Shown here piece after piece: positions 43,709 to 52,761 of a stretch of 64,000 bases of DNA (position 1 is the stretch's first letter; every line of letters begins with the position of its first letter). This DNA comes from Actinocorallia populi. Its GTDB lineage: Bacteria; Actinomycetota; Actinomycetes; Streptosporangiales; Streptosporangiaceae. Where the stretch lies: the NCBI RefSeq assembly GCF_002995495.1, contig NZ_PVZV01000007.1, forward strand, positions 248,001 through 312,000, given 5' to 3'. The position numbers and the translations under genes are program-made. The notes under the pieces were generated by a model that saw only the letters and a program-made list of their open reading frames with translations, did not search any database and was not told where the DNA came from.

Positions 43709-44288
43709 CGGTATCCGTATCCGGACACGCCGCCGTCCCGGCCAGGAGCGCCGCCTCGGCCATGCGGCGCAGCAGGCGCGCCATGCCCGCGCGGTCCAGC
43801 TCCCCGGCGCTGTGCGGGGTGGAGTTGAGCAGCCCGAACACCGCGTGGACGGCGGCGCGGGCCTCGTCCTCCGGGCGGGGCCACTGCTCGCGCGTCACCC
43901 GTACCCATTCCTCGACGTAGGCGCGCTGCAGGCGGCGGATCTCCCGCCGCGGGGCCTCGGGGACGTTCTCCAGTTCGCGCTCGTGCACGACGATGAGCGC
44001 CGGGTGGTCCAGCGCGAAGGAGATGTGCCAGTCCAGCAGGGCGCCGAGCGGGTCGGCGGCGGCCGCGGCGCGCCGGAACCCCTCGTCGTGCAGCCGGGCG
44101 CTGATGTCCAGCAGGATCTCGGCCAGCAGCGCCTCCTTGCCGGCGAAGTGCCGGTACAGCGCGGGCCCGGTGAGGCCGACGGAGGCGCCGAGCTCGCCGA
44201 TGGACACCCCGTGGTAGCCGCGCCGGGCGAACAGCTCGGCGGCCGCGGCCAGGATCTGCGCCCGCCTGGCCCGGGTATCGATCTCCAT
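43692..44288 (-). CDS. TetR-family regulator of the leucine/isovalerate catabolic operon
   Basis: A 198-residue TetR. HTH: ARRAQILAAAAELFARRGYH then ELGASVGLTGPALYRHFAGK. C-terminal domain with FALDHPALIVVHERELENVP typical of acyl-CoA-responsive actinobacterial TetRs. The ATG gives MEIDTRARRAQIL; longer frames run through the operators. Two palindromes lie between it and the divergent carboxylase operon, so it probably represses that operon and itself. The inducer might be a CoA thioester of leucine breakdown (inference). Confidence 0.92.
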   Translation of the reverse strand: MEIDTRARRAQILAAAAELFARRGYHGVSIGELGASVGLTGPALYRHFAGKEALLAEILLDISARLHDEGFRRAAAAADPLGALLDWHISFALDHPALIVVHERELENVPEAPRREIRRLQRAYVEEWVRVTREQWPRPEDEARAAVHAVFGLLNSTPHSAGELDRAGMARLLRRMAEAALLAGTAACPDTDTGDLRE

Positions 44289-44309
44289 GCCCCCAGTGTA
44301 GACGACGCA

Positions 44310-44347
44310 GTTAATGATGATTAACATCGTTGTTAGTGACCATTAAC
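44310..44347. promoter_or_regulatory. Two TetR operators (GTTAAT-N4-ATTAAC type) upstream of the leucine operon
   Basis: GTTAATGATGATTAAC (44310-44325) is a perfect 6-4-6 dyad and GTTAGTGACCATTAAC (44332-44347) matches it in 5 of 6 arm positions. Centres are 22 bases apart, on the same face of the helix. They lie between the divergent tetR and carboxylase genes. Confidence 0.85.
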
Positions 44348-44419
44348 ATGGGTGCCGCCGCCGCGCGGCCCCGCCGGCCGTATCGACCGGATCGAGCGAT
44401 TCGATGGAGGAGGGACACG

Positions 44420-45979
44420 TTGGGAGTGCTGCCGAGCCGGGCGGACGCCGCGGGCGAGCCCTACAAGCGCAACGCCGAGGCGAACGCCGAACTCGCCGCC
44501 CAGCTGCGGGAACGGCTGGCGGCCACCGCCCTGGGCGGGTCCGCCCGCGCCCGCGAGCGGCACGTGTCCCGGGGCAAGCTGCTGCCCCGCGAACGGGTCG
44601 ACCGGCTGCTGGACCCGGGTTCGCCCTTCCTGGAGCTGTCCCCGCTGGCCGCCTGGGGCCTGTACGACGGCCAGGCGCCCGGAGCCGGGATGATCACCGG
44701 CGTGGGCCGGGTCTCCGGGCGCGAGTGCGTGGTCATCGCCAACGACGCGACGGTCAAGGGGGGTACGTACTTCCCGATGACCGTCAAGAAGCACCTGCGG
44801 GCGCAGGAGGTGGCGCTGCACAACCGGCTGCCGTCCATCGCCCTGGTCGACTCCGGCGGCGCGTTCCTGCCGATGCAGGACGAGGTCTTCCCCGACCGCG
44901 AGCACTTCGGCCGGATCTTCTACAACCAGGCCAACCTCTCGGCGCTGGGCGTGGCGCAGCTGGCCGCCGTCATGGGCTCGTGCACCGCGGGCGGTGCCTA
45001 CGTGCCGGCGATGAGCGACGAGAACGTCATCGTCCGGAACCAGGGAACGATCTTCCTGGGCGGCCCGCCGCTGGTGAAGGCCGCCACCGGCGAGGTCGTC
45101 ACCGCCGAGGAGCTGGGCGGCGGCGACGTGCACTCCCGGGTCTCCGGGGTCACCGACCACCTGGCCGAGGACGACGCCGACGCCCTGCGCATCCTGCGGG
45201 AGATCGTCGCGACGCTCGGCCCGCGCCCGCCCCGCCCGTGGGACGTCCGGCCGTCCGCCGAGCCCCTCTACGACCCGTCCGAGCTGTACGGGATCGTCCC
45301 GGCGGACCCGCGCACGCCCTATGACGTGCGGGAGGTCGTCGCCCGCGTGGTGGACGGCAGCGAGTTCACCGAGTTCAAGAAGGAGTACGGGCCGACGCTC
45401 GTGACCGGCTTCGCCCGAATCCAGGGCCACCCGGTGGGGATCATCGCCAACAACGGCATCCTGTTCGCCGAGTCGGCGATGAAGGGCGCGCACTTCATCG
45501 AGCTGTGCGACCGCCGCTCGATCCCGCTGGTGTTCCTGCAGAACATCACCGGCTTCATGGTCGGCCGCGACTACGAGCACGGCGGCATCGCCAAGCACGG
45601 CGCCAAGATGGTCACCGCCGTCTCCTGCGCCCGGGTGCCGAAGTTCACCGTGATCATCGGCGGCTCCTACGGCGCCGGCAACTACGCCATGTGCGGCCGC
45701 GCGTACTCGCCCCGGTTCCTGTGGATGTGGCCCAACGCCCGGATCTCGGTGATGGGCGGCGAGCAGGCCGCCTCGGTGCTGACCACCGTCGGCGACGCCG
45801 ACGCCGACGCCGTCCGGGAGCAGTACGAGACGCAGGGCGAGCCGTACTACTCCACCGCCCGCCTGTGGGACGACGGCGTGATCGACCCCGTCGACACCCG
45901 CCGGGTCCTCGGCCTGGCCCTGTCCGCGGCCGCCAACGCCCCCCTCGCCGACGTCGGCTACGGCGTCTTCCGGATGTGA
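44420..45979 (+). CDS. liuB: Methylcrotonyl-CoA carboxylase beta subunit (carboxyltransferase)
   Basis: A 519-residue carboxyltransferase. The acyl-CoA-binding and carboxybiotin loops are visible ([70 protein letters not shown]). [20 protein letters not shown] followed by [19 protein letters not shown] is diagnostic of 3-methylcrotonyl-CoA/geranyl-CoA carboxylases rather than propionyl-CoA carboxylase. It transfers CO2 from biotin to 3-methylcrotonyl-CoA. The TTG start has GGAGGAGGGA at ideal spacing. First gene of a five-gene leucine operon, five bases before the alpha subunit gene. Confidence 0.95.
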   Translation: MGVLPSRADAAGEPYKRNAEANAELAAQLRERLAATALGGSARARERHVSRGKLLPRERVDRLLDPGSPFLELSPLAAWGLYDGQAPGAGMITGVGRVSGRECVVIANDATVKGGTYFPMTVKKHLRAQEVALHNRLPSIALVDSGGAFLPMQDEVFPDREHFGRIFYNQANLSALGVAQLAAVMGSCTAGGAYVPAMSDENVIVRNQGTIFLGGPPLVKAATGEVVTAEELGGGDVHSRVSGVTDHLAEDDADALRILREIVATLGPRPPRPWDVRPSAEPLYDPSELYGIVPADPRTPYDVREVVARVVDGSEFTEFKKEYGPTLVTGFARIQGHPVGIIANNGILFAESAMKGAHFIELCDRRSIPLVFLQNITGFMVGRDYEHGGIAKHGAKMVTAVSCARVPKFTVIIGGSYGAGNYAMCGRAYSPRFLWMWPNARISVMGGEQAASVLTTVGDADADAVREQYETQGEPYYSTARLWDDGVIDPVDTRRVLGLALSAAANAPLADVGYGVFRM

Positions 45980-45984
45980 GGCCC

Positions 45985-47922
45985 ATGTTCACCACCGTCC
46001 TCATCGCCAACCGCGGCGAGATCGCCGTCCGCGTCCAGCGCACCCTGCGCCGCCTGGGCGTGCGCTCCGTCGCCGTGTACGCGCCCGACGACGCCGGCTC
46101 CGTCCATGTACGGGAGGCCGACGAGGCCGTGCGGATCCCGTCCTACCTGGACGGCGCGGCGATCATCGAGGCCGCGCGGGCCACCAGCGCCCAGGCCGTC
46201 CATCCCGGTTACGGGTTCCTGGCCGAGAACGCCGCCTTCGCCCGTGCCTGCGCCGAGGCGGGGGTCGTCTTCATCGGCCCTCCGCCTTCGGCCATCGACG
46301 CCATGGGCGACAAGATCGAGGCCAAGCTGACCGTCGCCGCCGCGGGGGTGCCGGTCGTGCCGGGCCGCGACGAGCGGGGGCTGAGCGACGAGCAGATCGC
46401 CGAGGCCGCCCTGGAGATCGGCCTGCCGGTGCTGCTCAAGCCGTCGGCGGGCGGCGGCGGCAAGGGCATGCGCCTGGTGCGCGCCGAAGAGGAGCTGGCC
46501 GGGGCGATCGCCTCGGCGCGGCGCGAGGCGCGCGGCGCGTTCGGCGACGACACCCTGCTGGCCGAGCGGTTCATCGACGGGCCCCGCCACATCGAGGTGC
46601 AGGTCTTCGCCGACGCGCACGGCAACGTCGTGCACCTGGGCGAGCGGGAGTGCAGCCTGCAGCGCCGCCACCAGAAGATCGTGGAGGAGGCGCCCTCTCC
46701 CCTGCTGGACGCCGCGCAGCGGGCCGAGATCGGCGCGCACGCGGTGAACGCGGCACGCTCCATCGGCTACGTCGGCGCGGGCACCGTGGAGTTCATCGTG
46801 GCGGGCGAACGGCCCGACGAGCGCTACTTCATGGAGATGAACACCCGCCTTCAGGTCGAGCACCCGGTGACGGAACTGGTCACCGGCCTGGACCTGGTCG
46901 AGCTGCAGCTGCGGGTGGCCTCCGGCGAGCCCCTGCCGTTCACCCAGGACGACGTCGTGCTCACCGGGCACGCCGTCGAGGCCCGCGTCTACGCCGAGGA
47001 CCCGGCGCGGGGCTTCCTGCCGACCGGCGGCCGCGTCCTGGCGCTCGCCGAGCCCGCGCAGGCCCGGGTGGACTCCGGCATCGGCGCGGGCGACGAGATC
47101 GGCAGCCGGTACGACCCGATGATCGCCAAGGTGGTCGTGCACGGGAGGGACCGGGCCGAGGCGCTGCGGGCGCTGGACCGCGCCCTGGCCGAGTACTCGC
47201 TGCTGGGCGTGCACACCAACGTCGCCTTCCTGCGCAGGCTGCTGGCCCGGCCCGAGGTCGTCTCGGGCGAGCTGGACACCGGCCTGGTCGAGCGGGTCCT
47301 GCCGGAGCTGAACGCCGGCGACGCCACCGTTCCCGAGTGGGTGCTCGCCGCCGCCGCGCTGGAGCGGATGCGCGCGGACGCCCCTGCCGGGGACGGCCCG
47401 TGGGACGCCATGGACGGCTGGCGGGTCGGCGAGGCCGCGTGGACCCCGCACGCGCTGGTCGTCGACGGCGGCGAGCCGGTCGAGGCGCGGACCAGGGGCG
47501 AGGAGGTCGCCGTCGGGGACGGGCCTCCCCGGCACGCGGTCCTGTCCGGGGAGGCCCTGGTGCTCGACGGGCGCCGCCACCCGCACCGCCGCGCCACCGG
47601 TCACGACGGCGCGGTCTGGATCGGCGCGGACGGGCGGACCTGGTCGGTCCGCGAGCGGGAGCGGCTGGCGGCCGGCGGCGCGTCGGCCGTGGCCGGGGGC
47701 GTGCTGCGCAGTCCGATGCCCGGCACCGTCCTGGCCGTGAAGGTCGCCGAGGGCGACGCCGTCGCCGAGGGCCAGCCGGTCGTGATCGTCGAGGCGATGA
47801 AGATGGAGCACACGGTCGTGGCCGCCGTCGCCGGGACCGTCGCCCGGCTGCCGGTCCGCGTCGGCGACCAGGTGGCGCTCGACGCCGTCCTGGCCGAGAT
47901 CACGTCCGAGGAGGCGGAATGA
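45985..47922 (+). CDS. liuD: Methylcrotonyl-CoA carboxylase alpha subunit (biotin carboxylase plus BCCP)
   Basis: A 645-residue biotin-dependent carboxylase subunit. [20 protein letters not shown] opens the biotin carboxylase domain; the ATP-grasp loop [20 protein letters not shown] and catalytic [20 protein letters not shown] are intact. The BCCP domain at the C-terminus has [14 protein letters not shown], with the biotinylated lysine. It carboxylates its own biotin with bicarbonate and ATP and hands CO2 to the beta subunit encoded upstream. The ATGA overlap with the lyase gene couples translation. Confidence 0.95.
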   Translation: MFTTVLIANRGEIAVRVQRTLRRLGVRSVAVYAPDDAGSVHVREADEAVRIPSYLDGAAIIEAARATSAQAVHPGYGFLAENAAFARACAEAGVVFIGPPPSAIDAMGDKIEAKLTVAAAGVPVVPGRDERGLSDEQIAEAALEIGLPVLLKPSAGGGGKGMRLVRAEEELAGAIASARREARGAFGDDTLLAERFIDGPRHIEVQVFADAHGNVVHLGERECSLQRRHQKIVEEAPSPLLDAAQRAEIGAHAVNAARSIGYVGAGTVEFIVAGERPDERYFMEMNTRLQVEHPVTELVTGLDLVELQLRVASGEPLPFTQDDVVLTGHAVEARVYAEDPARGFLPTGGRVLALAEPAQARVDSGIGAGDEIGSRYDPMIAKVVVHGRDRAEALRALDRALAEYSLLGVHTNVAFLRRLLARPEVVSGELDTGLVERVLPELNAGDATVPEWVLAAAALERMRADAPAGDGPWDAMDGWRVGEAAWTPHALVVDGGEPVEARTRGEEVAVGDGPPRHAVLSGEALVLDGRRHPHRRATGHDGAVWIGADGRTWSVRERERLAAGGASAVAGGVLRSPMPGTVLAVKVAEGDAVAEGQPVVIVEAMKMEHTVVAAVAGTVARLPVRVGDQVALDAVLAEITSEEAE

Positions 47923-48809
47923 ACCTGCCCGAACAGGTCACCATCTACGAGGTCGGTCCCCGCGACGGCCTGCAGAACGAGAAGACCGCCATTCCCGTGG
48001 AGGTGAAGGCCGAGTTCATCGGCCGGCTCGCCGACGCCGGGTTGAAGACCATCGAGGCGACCAGCTTCGTGCATCCCAAGTGGGTGCCGCAGCTGGCCGA
48101 CGCGGACGAGCTGCTGAAGCGGATGGACCGCCGGCCCGGGGTGTCCTACCCGGTGCTGGTGCCCAACGAGCGCGGCATGGGCCGCGCGCTGGCCGCCGGG
48201 GTCGGCGAGATCGCGATCTTCGCCAGCGCCACCGAGTCCTTCGCCCAGCGCAACCTCAACCGCTCCATGGACGAGCAGTACGCCATGTTCGAGCCGGTCG
48301 TCTCCCGGGCGCTGGCCGAGGGCATGCGGGTGCGGGTGTACCTGTCGATGGCCTTCGGCGACCCGTGGGAGGGCGACGTGCCGGTCCCGCAGGTCGTCGC
48401 CGCCGGGAAGCGGCTGCTGGAGATGGGCTGCTACCAGCTCAGCCTCGGCGACACCATCGGCGTCGGCACCGCCGGGCACGTCCAGGAGCTCATCGCGGCC
48501 TTCGGCGACCCCGCCGCACTGGCCGTGCACTTCCACGACACCTACGGGCAGGCGCTCGCCAACACGCTGGCCGCCCTGCAGTCGGGCGTCACCACCGTCG
48601 ACGCCTCCGCCGGAGGACTCGGCGGCTGCCCGTACGCCGAGAGCGCCACAGGGAACCTCGCCACCGAGGACCTGGTCTGGATGCTCGACGGCCTGGGGAT
48701 CCGGCACGGCGTGTCCCTGGACTCCCTGGTCGAGACCAGCACCTGGATGGCCGGGAGGCTCGGCCGTCCCTCCCCTTCCCGCGTCGTCACCGCAAGGAGC
48801 AACTCATGA
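47919..48809 (+). CDS. liuE: Hydroxymethylglutaryl-CoA lyase
   Basis: A 296-residue TIM-barrel lyase. Divalent-metal and catalytic motifs: [12 protein letters not shown] (Arg-Asp pair), [20 protein letters not shown] (two His metal ligands) and [20 protein letters not shown] (catalytic Cys region). It cleaves HMG-CoA into acetyl-CoA and acetoacetate, the end of leucine degradation. The acetoacetate can be reactivated by the acetoacetyl-CoA synthetase encoded 2 kb downstream. Start and stop each overlap neighbours by four bases. Confidence 0.96.
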   Translation: MNLPEQVTIYEVGPRDGLQNEKTAIPVEVKAEFIGRLADAGLKTIEATSFVHPKWVPQLADADELLKRMDRRPGVSYPVLVPNERGMGRALAAGVGEIAIFASATESFAQRNLNRSMDEQYAMFEPVVSRALAEGMRVRVYLSMAFGDPWEGDVPVPQVVAAGKRLLEMGCYQLSLGDTIGVGTAGHVQELIAAFGDPAALAVHFHDTYGQALANTLAALQSGVTTVDASAGGLGGCPYAESATGNLATEDLVWMLDGLGIRHGVSLDSLVETSTWMAGRLGRPSPSRVVTARSNS

Positions 48810-49948
48810 TCGACTTCACCCTCACCGAGGAGCAGGAGGCGCTGCGGCAGAGCGTCGAGGCGTTCGCCCGCGAGGCGGTCTCCCCCGTCATCGGCGGCCA
48901 CTACGAGCGGGGCGAGTTCCCCTACGAGCTGGTCGCCGGCATGGGGAAGATGGGCCTGTTCGGGCTGCCGTTCCCCGAGGAGTACGGCGGCATGGGCGGA
49001 GACTACTTCGCGTTGTGCCTGGCGCTGGAGGAGCTGGCGCGGGTGGACTCCTCGGTCGCCATCACCCTGGAGGCCGGCGTCGGCCTGGGCGCGATGCCGA
49101 TCTACCGGTTCGGCACCGAGGAGCAGAAGCGCAGGTACCTGCCGAAGCTGCTCACCGGTGAGCGGCTGGCCGGGTTCGGGCTGACCGAGCCGGGCGGCGG
49201 CTCGGACGTGCCGGGCGGCATGCGCACCACGGCCCGGCTGGAGGACGGCCAGTGGGTGGTCAACGGCTCGAAGTGCTTCATCACCAACTCCGGCACCGAC
49301 ATCACCGAGTTCGTCACGGTCACCGCGCTGACCGGCGAGAACGAGATCTCCACGATCATCGTCCCCAACGGCACGCCCGGCTTCACCGTGGGGCCGGAGT
49401 ACTCCAAGGTCGGCTGGCGCGCCTCGGACACCCGCGAGCTGTTCTTCGACGACGTGCGCGTCCCGGAGGAGAACCTGGTGGGCCCGCGCGGCCGCGGCTA
49501 CGCCCAGTTCCTGCGCATCCTGGACGAGGGCCGCATCGCGATCGCCGCGCTGTCGGTCGGCCTGGCGCAGGGCTGCGTCGACGAGTCCCTGCGCTACGTC
49601 AAGGAGCGGCAGGCGTTCGGCCGGGCGATCGGCGAGTACCAGGCGATCCAGTTCAAGATCGCCGACATGGAGCAGCGGGTGTGGACCGCCCGCGTGGCCT
49701 ACTATGCGGCGGCGGCGAGGATGCTGCGCGGCGAGCCGTTCAAGAAGGAGGCCGCGATCGCCAAGCTGACCGCCTCCAACGCCGCGATGGACAACTCCCG
49801 CGACGCCACGCAGATCTTCGGCGGCTACGGCTTCATGAACGAGTTCCCGGTGGGCCGCTTCTACCGGGACGCCAAGATCCTGGAGATCGGCGAGGGCACC
49901 TCCGAGGTCCAGCGCATGATCATCTCTCGCCAGCTGGGGCTTGCATGA
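48806..49948 (+). CDS. Acyl-CoA dehydrogenase of the leucine operon (isovaleryl-/short-chain type)
   Basis: A 380-residue acyl-CoA dehydrogenase. FGLTEPGGGSDVPGGM and VVNGSKCFITNSGTD contact FAD, and QIFGGYGFMNEFPVGRFYRD, AKILEIGEGTSEVQRM close the active site. The operon position implies isovaleryl-CoA dehydrogenase. However, the base that isovaleryl-CoA dehydrogenases carry in the LDLER helix is Gly here (LDEGR, G242), and a Glu stands at the short-chain-type position (E363 in GEGTSE). The enzyme therefore uses the SCAD geometry and may act on several short or branched acyl-CoAs. ATGA overlaps join it to both neighbours. Confidence 0.93.
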   Translation: MIDFTLTEEQEALRQSVEAFAREAVSPVIGGHYERGEFPYELVAGMGKMGLFGLPFPEEYGGMGGDYFALCLALEELARVDSSVAITLEAGVGLGAMPIYRFGTEEQKRRYLPKLLTGERLAGFGLTEPGGGSDVPGGMRTTARLEDGQWVVNGSKCFITNSGTDITEFVTVTALTGENEISTIIVPNGTPGFTVGPEYSKVGWRASDTRELFFDDVRVPEENLVGPRGRGYAQFLRILDEGRIAIAALSVGLAQGCVDESLRYVKERQAFGRAIGEYQAIQFKIADMEQRVWTARVAYYAAAARMLRGEPFKKEAAIAKLTASNAAMDNSRDATQIFGGYGFMNEFPVGRFYRDAKILEIGEGTSEVQRMIISRQLGLA

Positions 49949-50712
49949 TCACGCTGAACCGGCACGGGCACGTCGCCGAGATCGTCCTGGACCGTCCGAA
50001 GGCGCACAACGCGCTGTCCACCGAGATGGCCGTCCGGCTCGCCTCCGTGTGCGCGGAGGTCGCGGATTCCGACGCGCGCGCCGTCGTCCTGTCGTCCTCC
50101 GCCGAGAAGTCCTTCTGCGTGGGCGCGGACCTGAAGGAACGCGCCTCGATGACTGACGACGACCTGATGCGCCAGCGTCCGGTCTTCCGCAGAGCCTTCG
50201 GCGCCGTCCTGCACCTGCCGCAGCCCGTCGTGGCGGCCGTCCACGGCTTCGCCCTGGGCGGCGGCACGGAGTTCGCGCTCTCCTGCGACCTCGTCGTCGC
50301 CGACCCGACGGCCGTCTTCGGGCTGCCCGAGGTCGGCGTCGGGCTGATCCCGGCAGGCGGCGGCACCCAGCTGCTGCAGCGCCGGGTGGGCACGGCCAAG
50401 GCCGCCGACCTCATCTTCACCGGCCGCAAGGTCGGCTTCGACGAGGCCGTCGCCCTGGGCCTGGTGGACCGCCCGGCGCCCGCGGGCGAGGACCGCGCGG
50501 CCGCGCTGGAGCTGGCCGGGACCATCGCGGCCAACTCCCCGGTGGCGCTGCGCGCGGCCAAGCGGGCGCTGCGCCACGGCGCCCCGCTGGACCTGGCCGC
50601 GGCCCTGGACGTCGAGGACGCCGCCTGGCGCACCGCCGCGCTGTCCGGCGACCGCCGCGAGGGCATCGCCGCGTTCAACGAGAAGCGCCGCCCGGAGTGG
50701 CCGGGACTGTGA
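49945..50712 (+). CDS. liuC: Enoyl-CoA hydratase family, probable methylglutaconyl-CoA hydratase
   Basis: A 255-residue crotonase. Both catalytic glutamates are present: E109 in ALGGGTEFALSCD and E129 in FGLPEVGVGLIPAGGGTQLL, the equivalents of rat Glu144 and Glu164. It is the last gene of the carboxylase-lyase-dehydrogenase operon, which lacks only the hydration of 3-methylglutaconyl-CoA, so this role is assigned from context. Function on other enoyl-CoAs is possible. ATGA overlap with the dehydrogenase gene. Confidence 0.9.
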   Translation: MITLNRHGHVAEIVLDRPKAHNALSTEMAVRLASVCAEVADSDARAVVLSSSAEKSFCVGADLKERASMTDDDLMRQRPVFRRAFGAVLHLPQPVVAAVHGFALGGGTEFALSCDLVVADPTAVFGLPEVGVGLIPAGGGTQLLQRRVGTAKAADLIFTGRKVGFDEAVALGLVDRPAPAGEDRAAALELAGTIAANSPVALRAAKRALRHGAPLDLAAALDVEDAAWRTAALSGDRREGIAAFNEKRRPEWPGL

Positions 50713-50778
50713 ACCGGCGCGCCTGATTAAATCTATTACGTCTGGGAAACGCCGTTTCAAAATAGCCGGGAGGCCGCC

Positions 50779-52713
50779 GTGCAGGAGGGCATCACCCTGT
50801 GGGAGCCGTCGCAGGAGACCGTCGAACGGGCGAGGATCACCGCGTTCATGCGGGCGCTGCCGTCGCGGCCTCGTGACTACGACGAGCTGTGGCGCTGGTC
50901 GGTGGCGGACGTCGACGGGTTCTGGCAGACGGTCTGGGACCACTTCCAGATCGTCGGGGACCGCGGTGACGGGCCGGTGCGCGAGGGCGGGCCCACCCCG
51001 GTGGACGGGCTGCGCTGGTTCCCCTCGGCGCGGTTGAACTATGCCGAGAACATGTTGCGGCACGCCGCCGAGCGGCCCGACCGCACGGCCGTCGTCTACC
51101 GCACCGACGACGGCACCACGGTGGAGCTCACCTGGGCCCGGCTGGCCGAGCAGGTGGCCGGGGCGCGGGCGGGCCTGGCCGCGCTCGGCGTCGGCCGCGG
51201 CGACCGGGTCGCGGGCTACCTGCCGAACCGGCCGGAGGCATTGGTCGTCATGCTGGCGGCGGCCTCGCTGGGCGCGGCCTGGTCGTCGTGCTCCCCGGAC
51301 TTCGGGGCGCCGAGCGTCATCGACCGGTTCCAGCAGATCGAGCCGAAGGTCCTGCTCGCGGTGGACGGCTACGTCTACAACGGCAGGGTCTTCGACCGGC
51401 GCGAGACCCTCGCGGAGATCCGCGCGGCCCTGCCGACGCTGGCCGCCACCGTGCTGATCGACGTCGTCCCCGGCGAGCCGGTGGCGGGCGCGCTCCCCTA
51501 CGACGAGCTCGCACGGCCCGCCGAGCCCGCCTTCGACCGGGTGCCGTTCGACCAGCCGCTGTGGATCCTGTACTCGTCCGGGACGACCGGGCTGCCCAAG
51601 CCGATCGTCCACGGGCACGGCGGGATGGTGCTGGAGCACGTCAAGTCCCTCGCCCTGCACCAGGACCTCGGCCCGGACGACGTGTTCCTGTGGTTCACCA
51701 CCACCGGCTGGATGATGTGGAACTACCTGGTCAGCGGCCTGATGCTGGGCGCGACCATCGTCCTGTTCGACGGAGCGCCCGCCGGGGAGGTGTTGTGGCG
51801 GCTGGCCGCCGAGACCGGCACCACCCATCTGGGCCTGGGCGCCCCGTACATCATGGCCTCCCGCAAGGCGGGGCTCACGCCGGGCGCGAGCCTGGACCTG
51901 TCGGCGCTGCGGCTGATCGGCTCGACCGGCTCGCCGCTGCCGCCCGAGGGGTTCTCCTGGGTGTACGAGGAGGTCAAGCGGGACGTGCTGCTGGGCTCGC
52001 TGTCGGGCGGCACGGACGTGTGCTCGGGGTTCGTGGGACCGGTGCCGCTGCTGCCGGTGCGCGCCGGGGTGATCCAGTGCCGCGCGCTCGGCGCGAAGAT
52101 CGAGGCGTTCGACGAGGCGGGCCGCCCGGTCGTGGACGAGGTCGGCGAGCTGGTGCTGACCGAGCCGATGCCGTGCATGCCCGTCGGGTTCTGGAACGAC
52201 CCGGGGAACGTGCGCTACCGGGAGGCGTACTTTGAGGACTTCCCCGGCGTATGGCGGCACGGCGACTGGGTGAAGGTGCTCCCCGACGGCGGCTGCGTCA
52301 TCTACGGGCGGTCGGACTCCACCCTCAACCGGGGCGGTATCCGCATGGGCACCAGCGACTTCTACCGGGTGGTGGAGTCGTTCGAGGAGATCGCCGACAG
52401 CCTGGTCATCGACACCGGCGGGCTCGGCGCGGAGGGCGAGCTGATCCTGTACGTGCAGCTCGCCCCGGGCGCGGAGCTGGGCGAGGAGCTGCTGGGCCGG
52501 TTGCGGGCGGCGCTGCGCGCCGACCTCTCGCCCCGGCACGTGCCCGACCGCTTCGTGCCGGTCCCCGGGGTGCCTCGCACGTTGTCGGGCAAGAAGCTCG
52601 AGGTCCCCGTCCGCAAGATCCTCCAGGGCGTCGACCCGGACAAGGCGGTCAACCGCGGCTCCCTCGCCGACCCGTCGGTCCTCGACCACTACGTGCCGGA
52701 CGCCTCCGCATGA
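50779..52713 (+). CDS. aacS: Acetoacetyl-CoA synthetase (acetoacetate-CoA ligase)
   Basis: A 644-residue ANL ligase with the long N-terminal extension of AacS (LWEPSQETVERARITAFMRA, WSVADVDGFWQTVWDHFQI). ATP loop: LYSSGTTGLPKPIVHGHGGM; WFTTTGWMMWNYLVSGLM and GSTGSPLPPEGFSWVYEEVK are AacS-specific. The C-terminal catalytic Lys lies in LSGKKLEVPVRKILQG. It activates acetoacetate with ATP and CoA. Encoded 66 bases after the leucine operon, which makes acetoacetate, and able to use that from the tyrosine operon too. GTG start with GGGAGG upstream. Possibly its own promoter in the short A+T-rich gap before it. Confidence 0.95.
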   Translation: MQEGITLWEPSQETVERARITAFMRALPSRPRDYDELWRWSVADVDGFWQTVWDHFQIVGDRGDGPVREGGPTPVDGLRWFPSARLNYAENMLRHAAERPDRTAVVYRTDDGTTVELTWARLAEQVAGARAGLAALGVGRGDRVAGYLPNRPEALVVMLAAASLGAAWSSCSPDFGAPSVIDRFQQIEPKVLLAVDGYVYNGRVFDRRETLAEIRAALPTLAATVLIDVVPGEPVAGALPYDELARPAEPAFDRVPFDQPLWILYSSGTTGLPKPIVHGHGGMVLEHVKSLALHQDLGPDDVFLWFTTTGWMMWNYLVSGLMLGATIVLFDGAPAGEVLWRLAAETGTTHLGLGAPYIMASRKAGLTPGASLDLSALRLIGSTGSPLPPEGFSWVYEEVKRDVLLGSLSGGTDVCSGFVGPVPLLPVRAGVIQCRALGAKIEAFDEAGRPVVDEVGELVLTEPMPCMPVGFWNDPGNVRYREAYFEDFPGVWRHGDWVKVLPDGGCVIYGRSDSTLNRGGIRMGTSDFYRVVESFEEIADSLVIDTGGLGAEGELILYVQLAPGAELGEELLGRLRAALRADLSPRHVPDRFVPVPGVPRTLSGKKLEVPVRKILQGVDPDKAVNRGSLADPSVLDHYVPDASA

Positions 52714-52761
52714 CCGGCCCGCACTCGACCGGCCGCCACAGGAGACGGCAGACTGCCGCCC

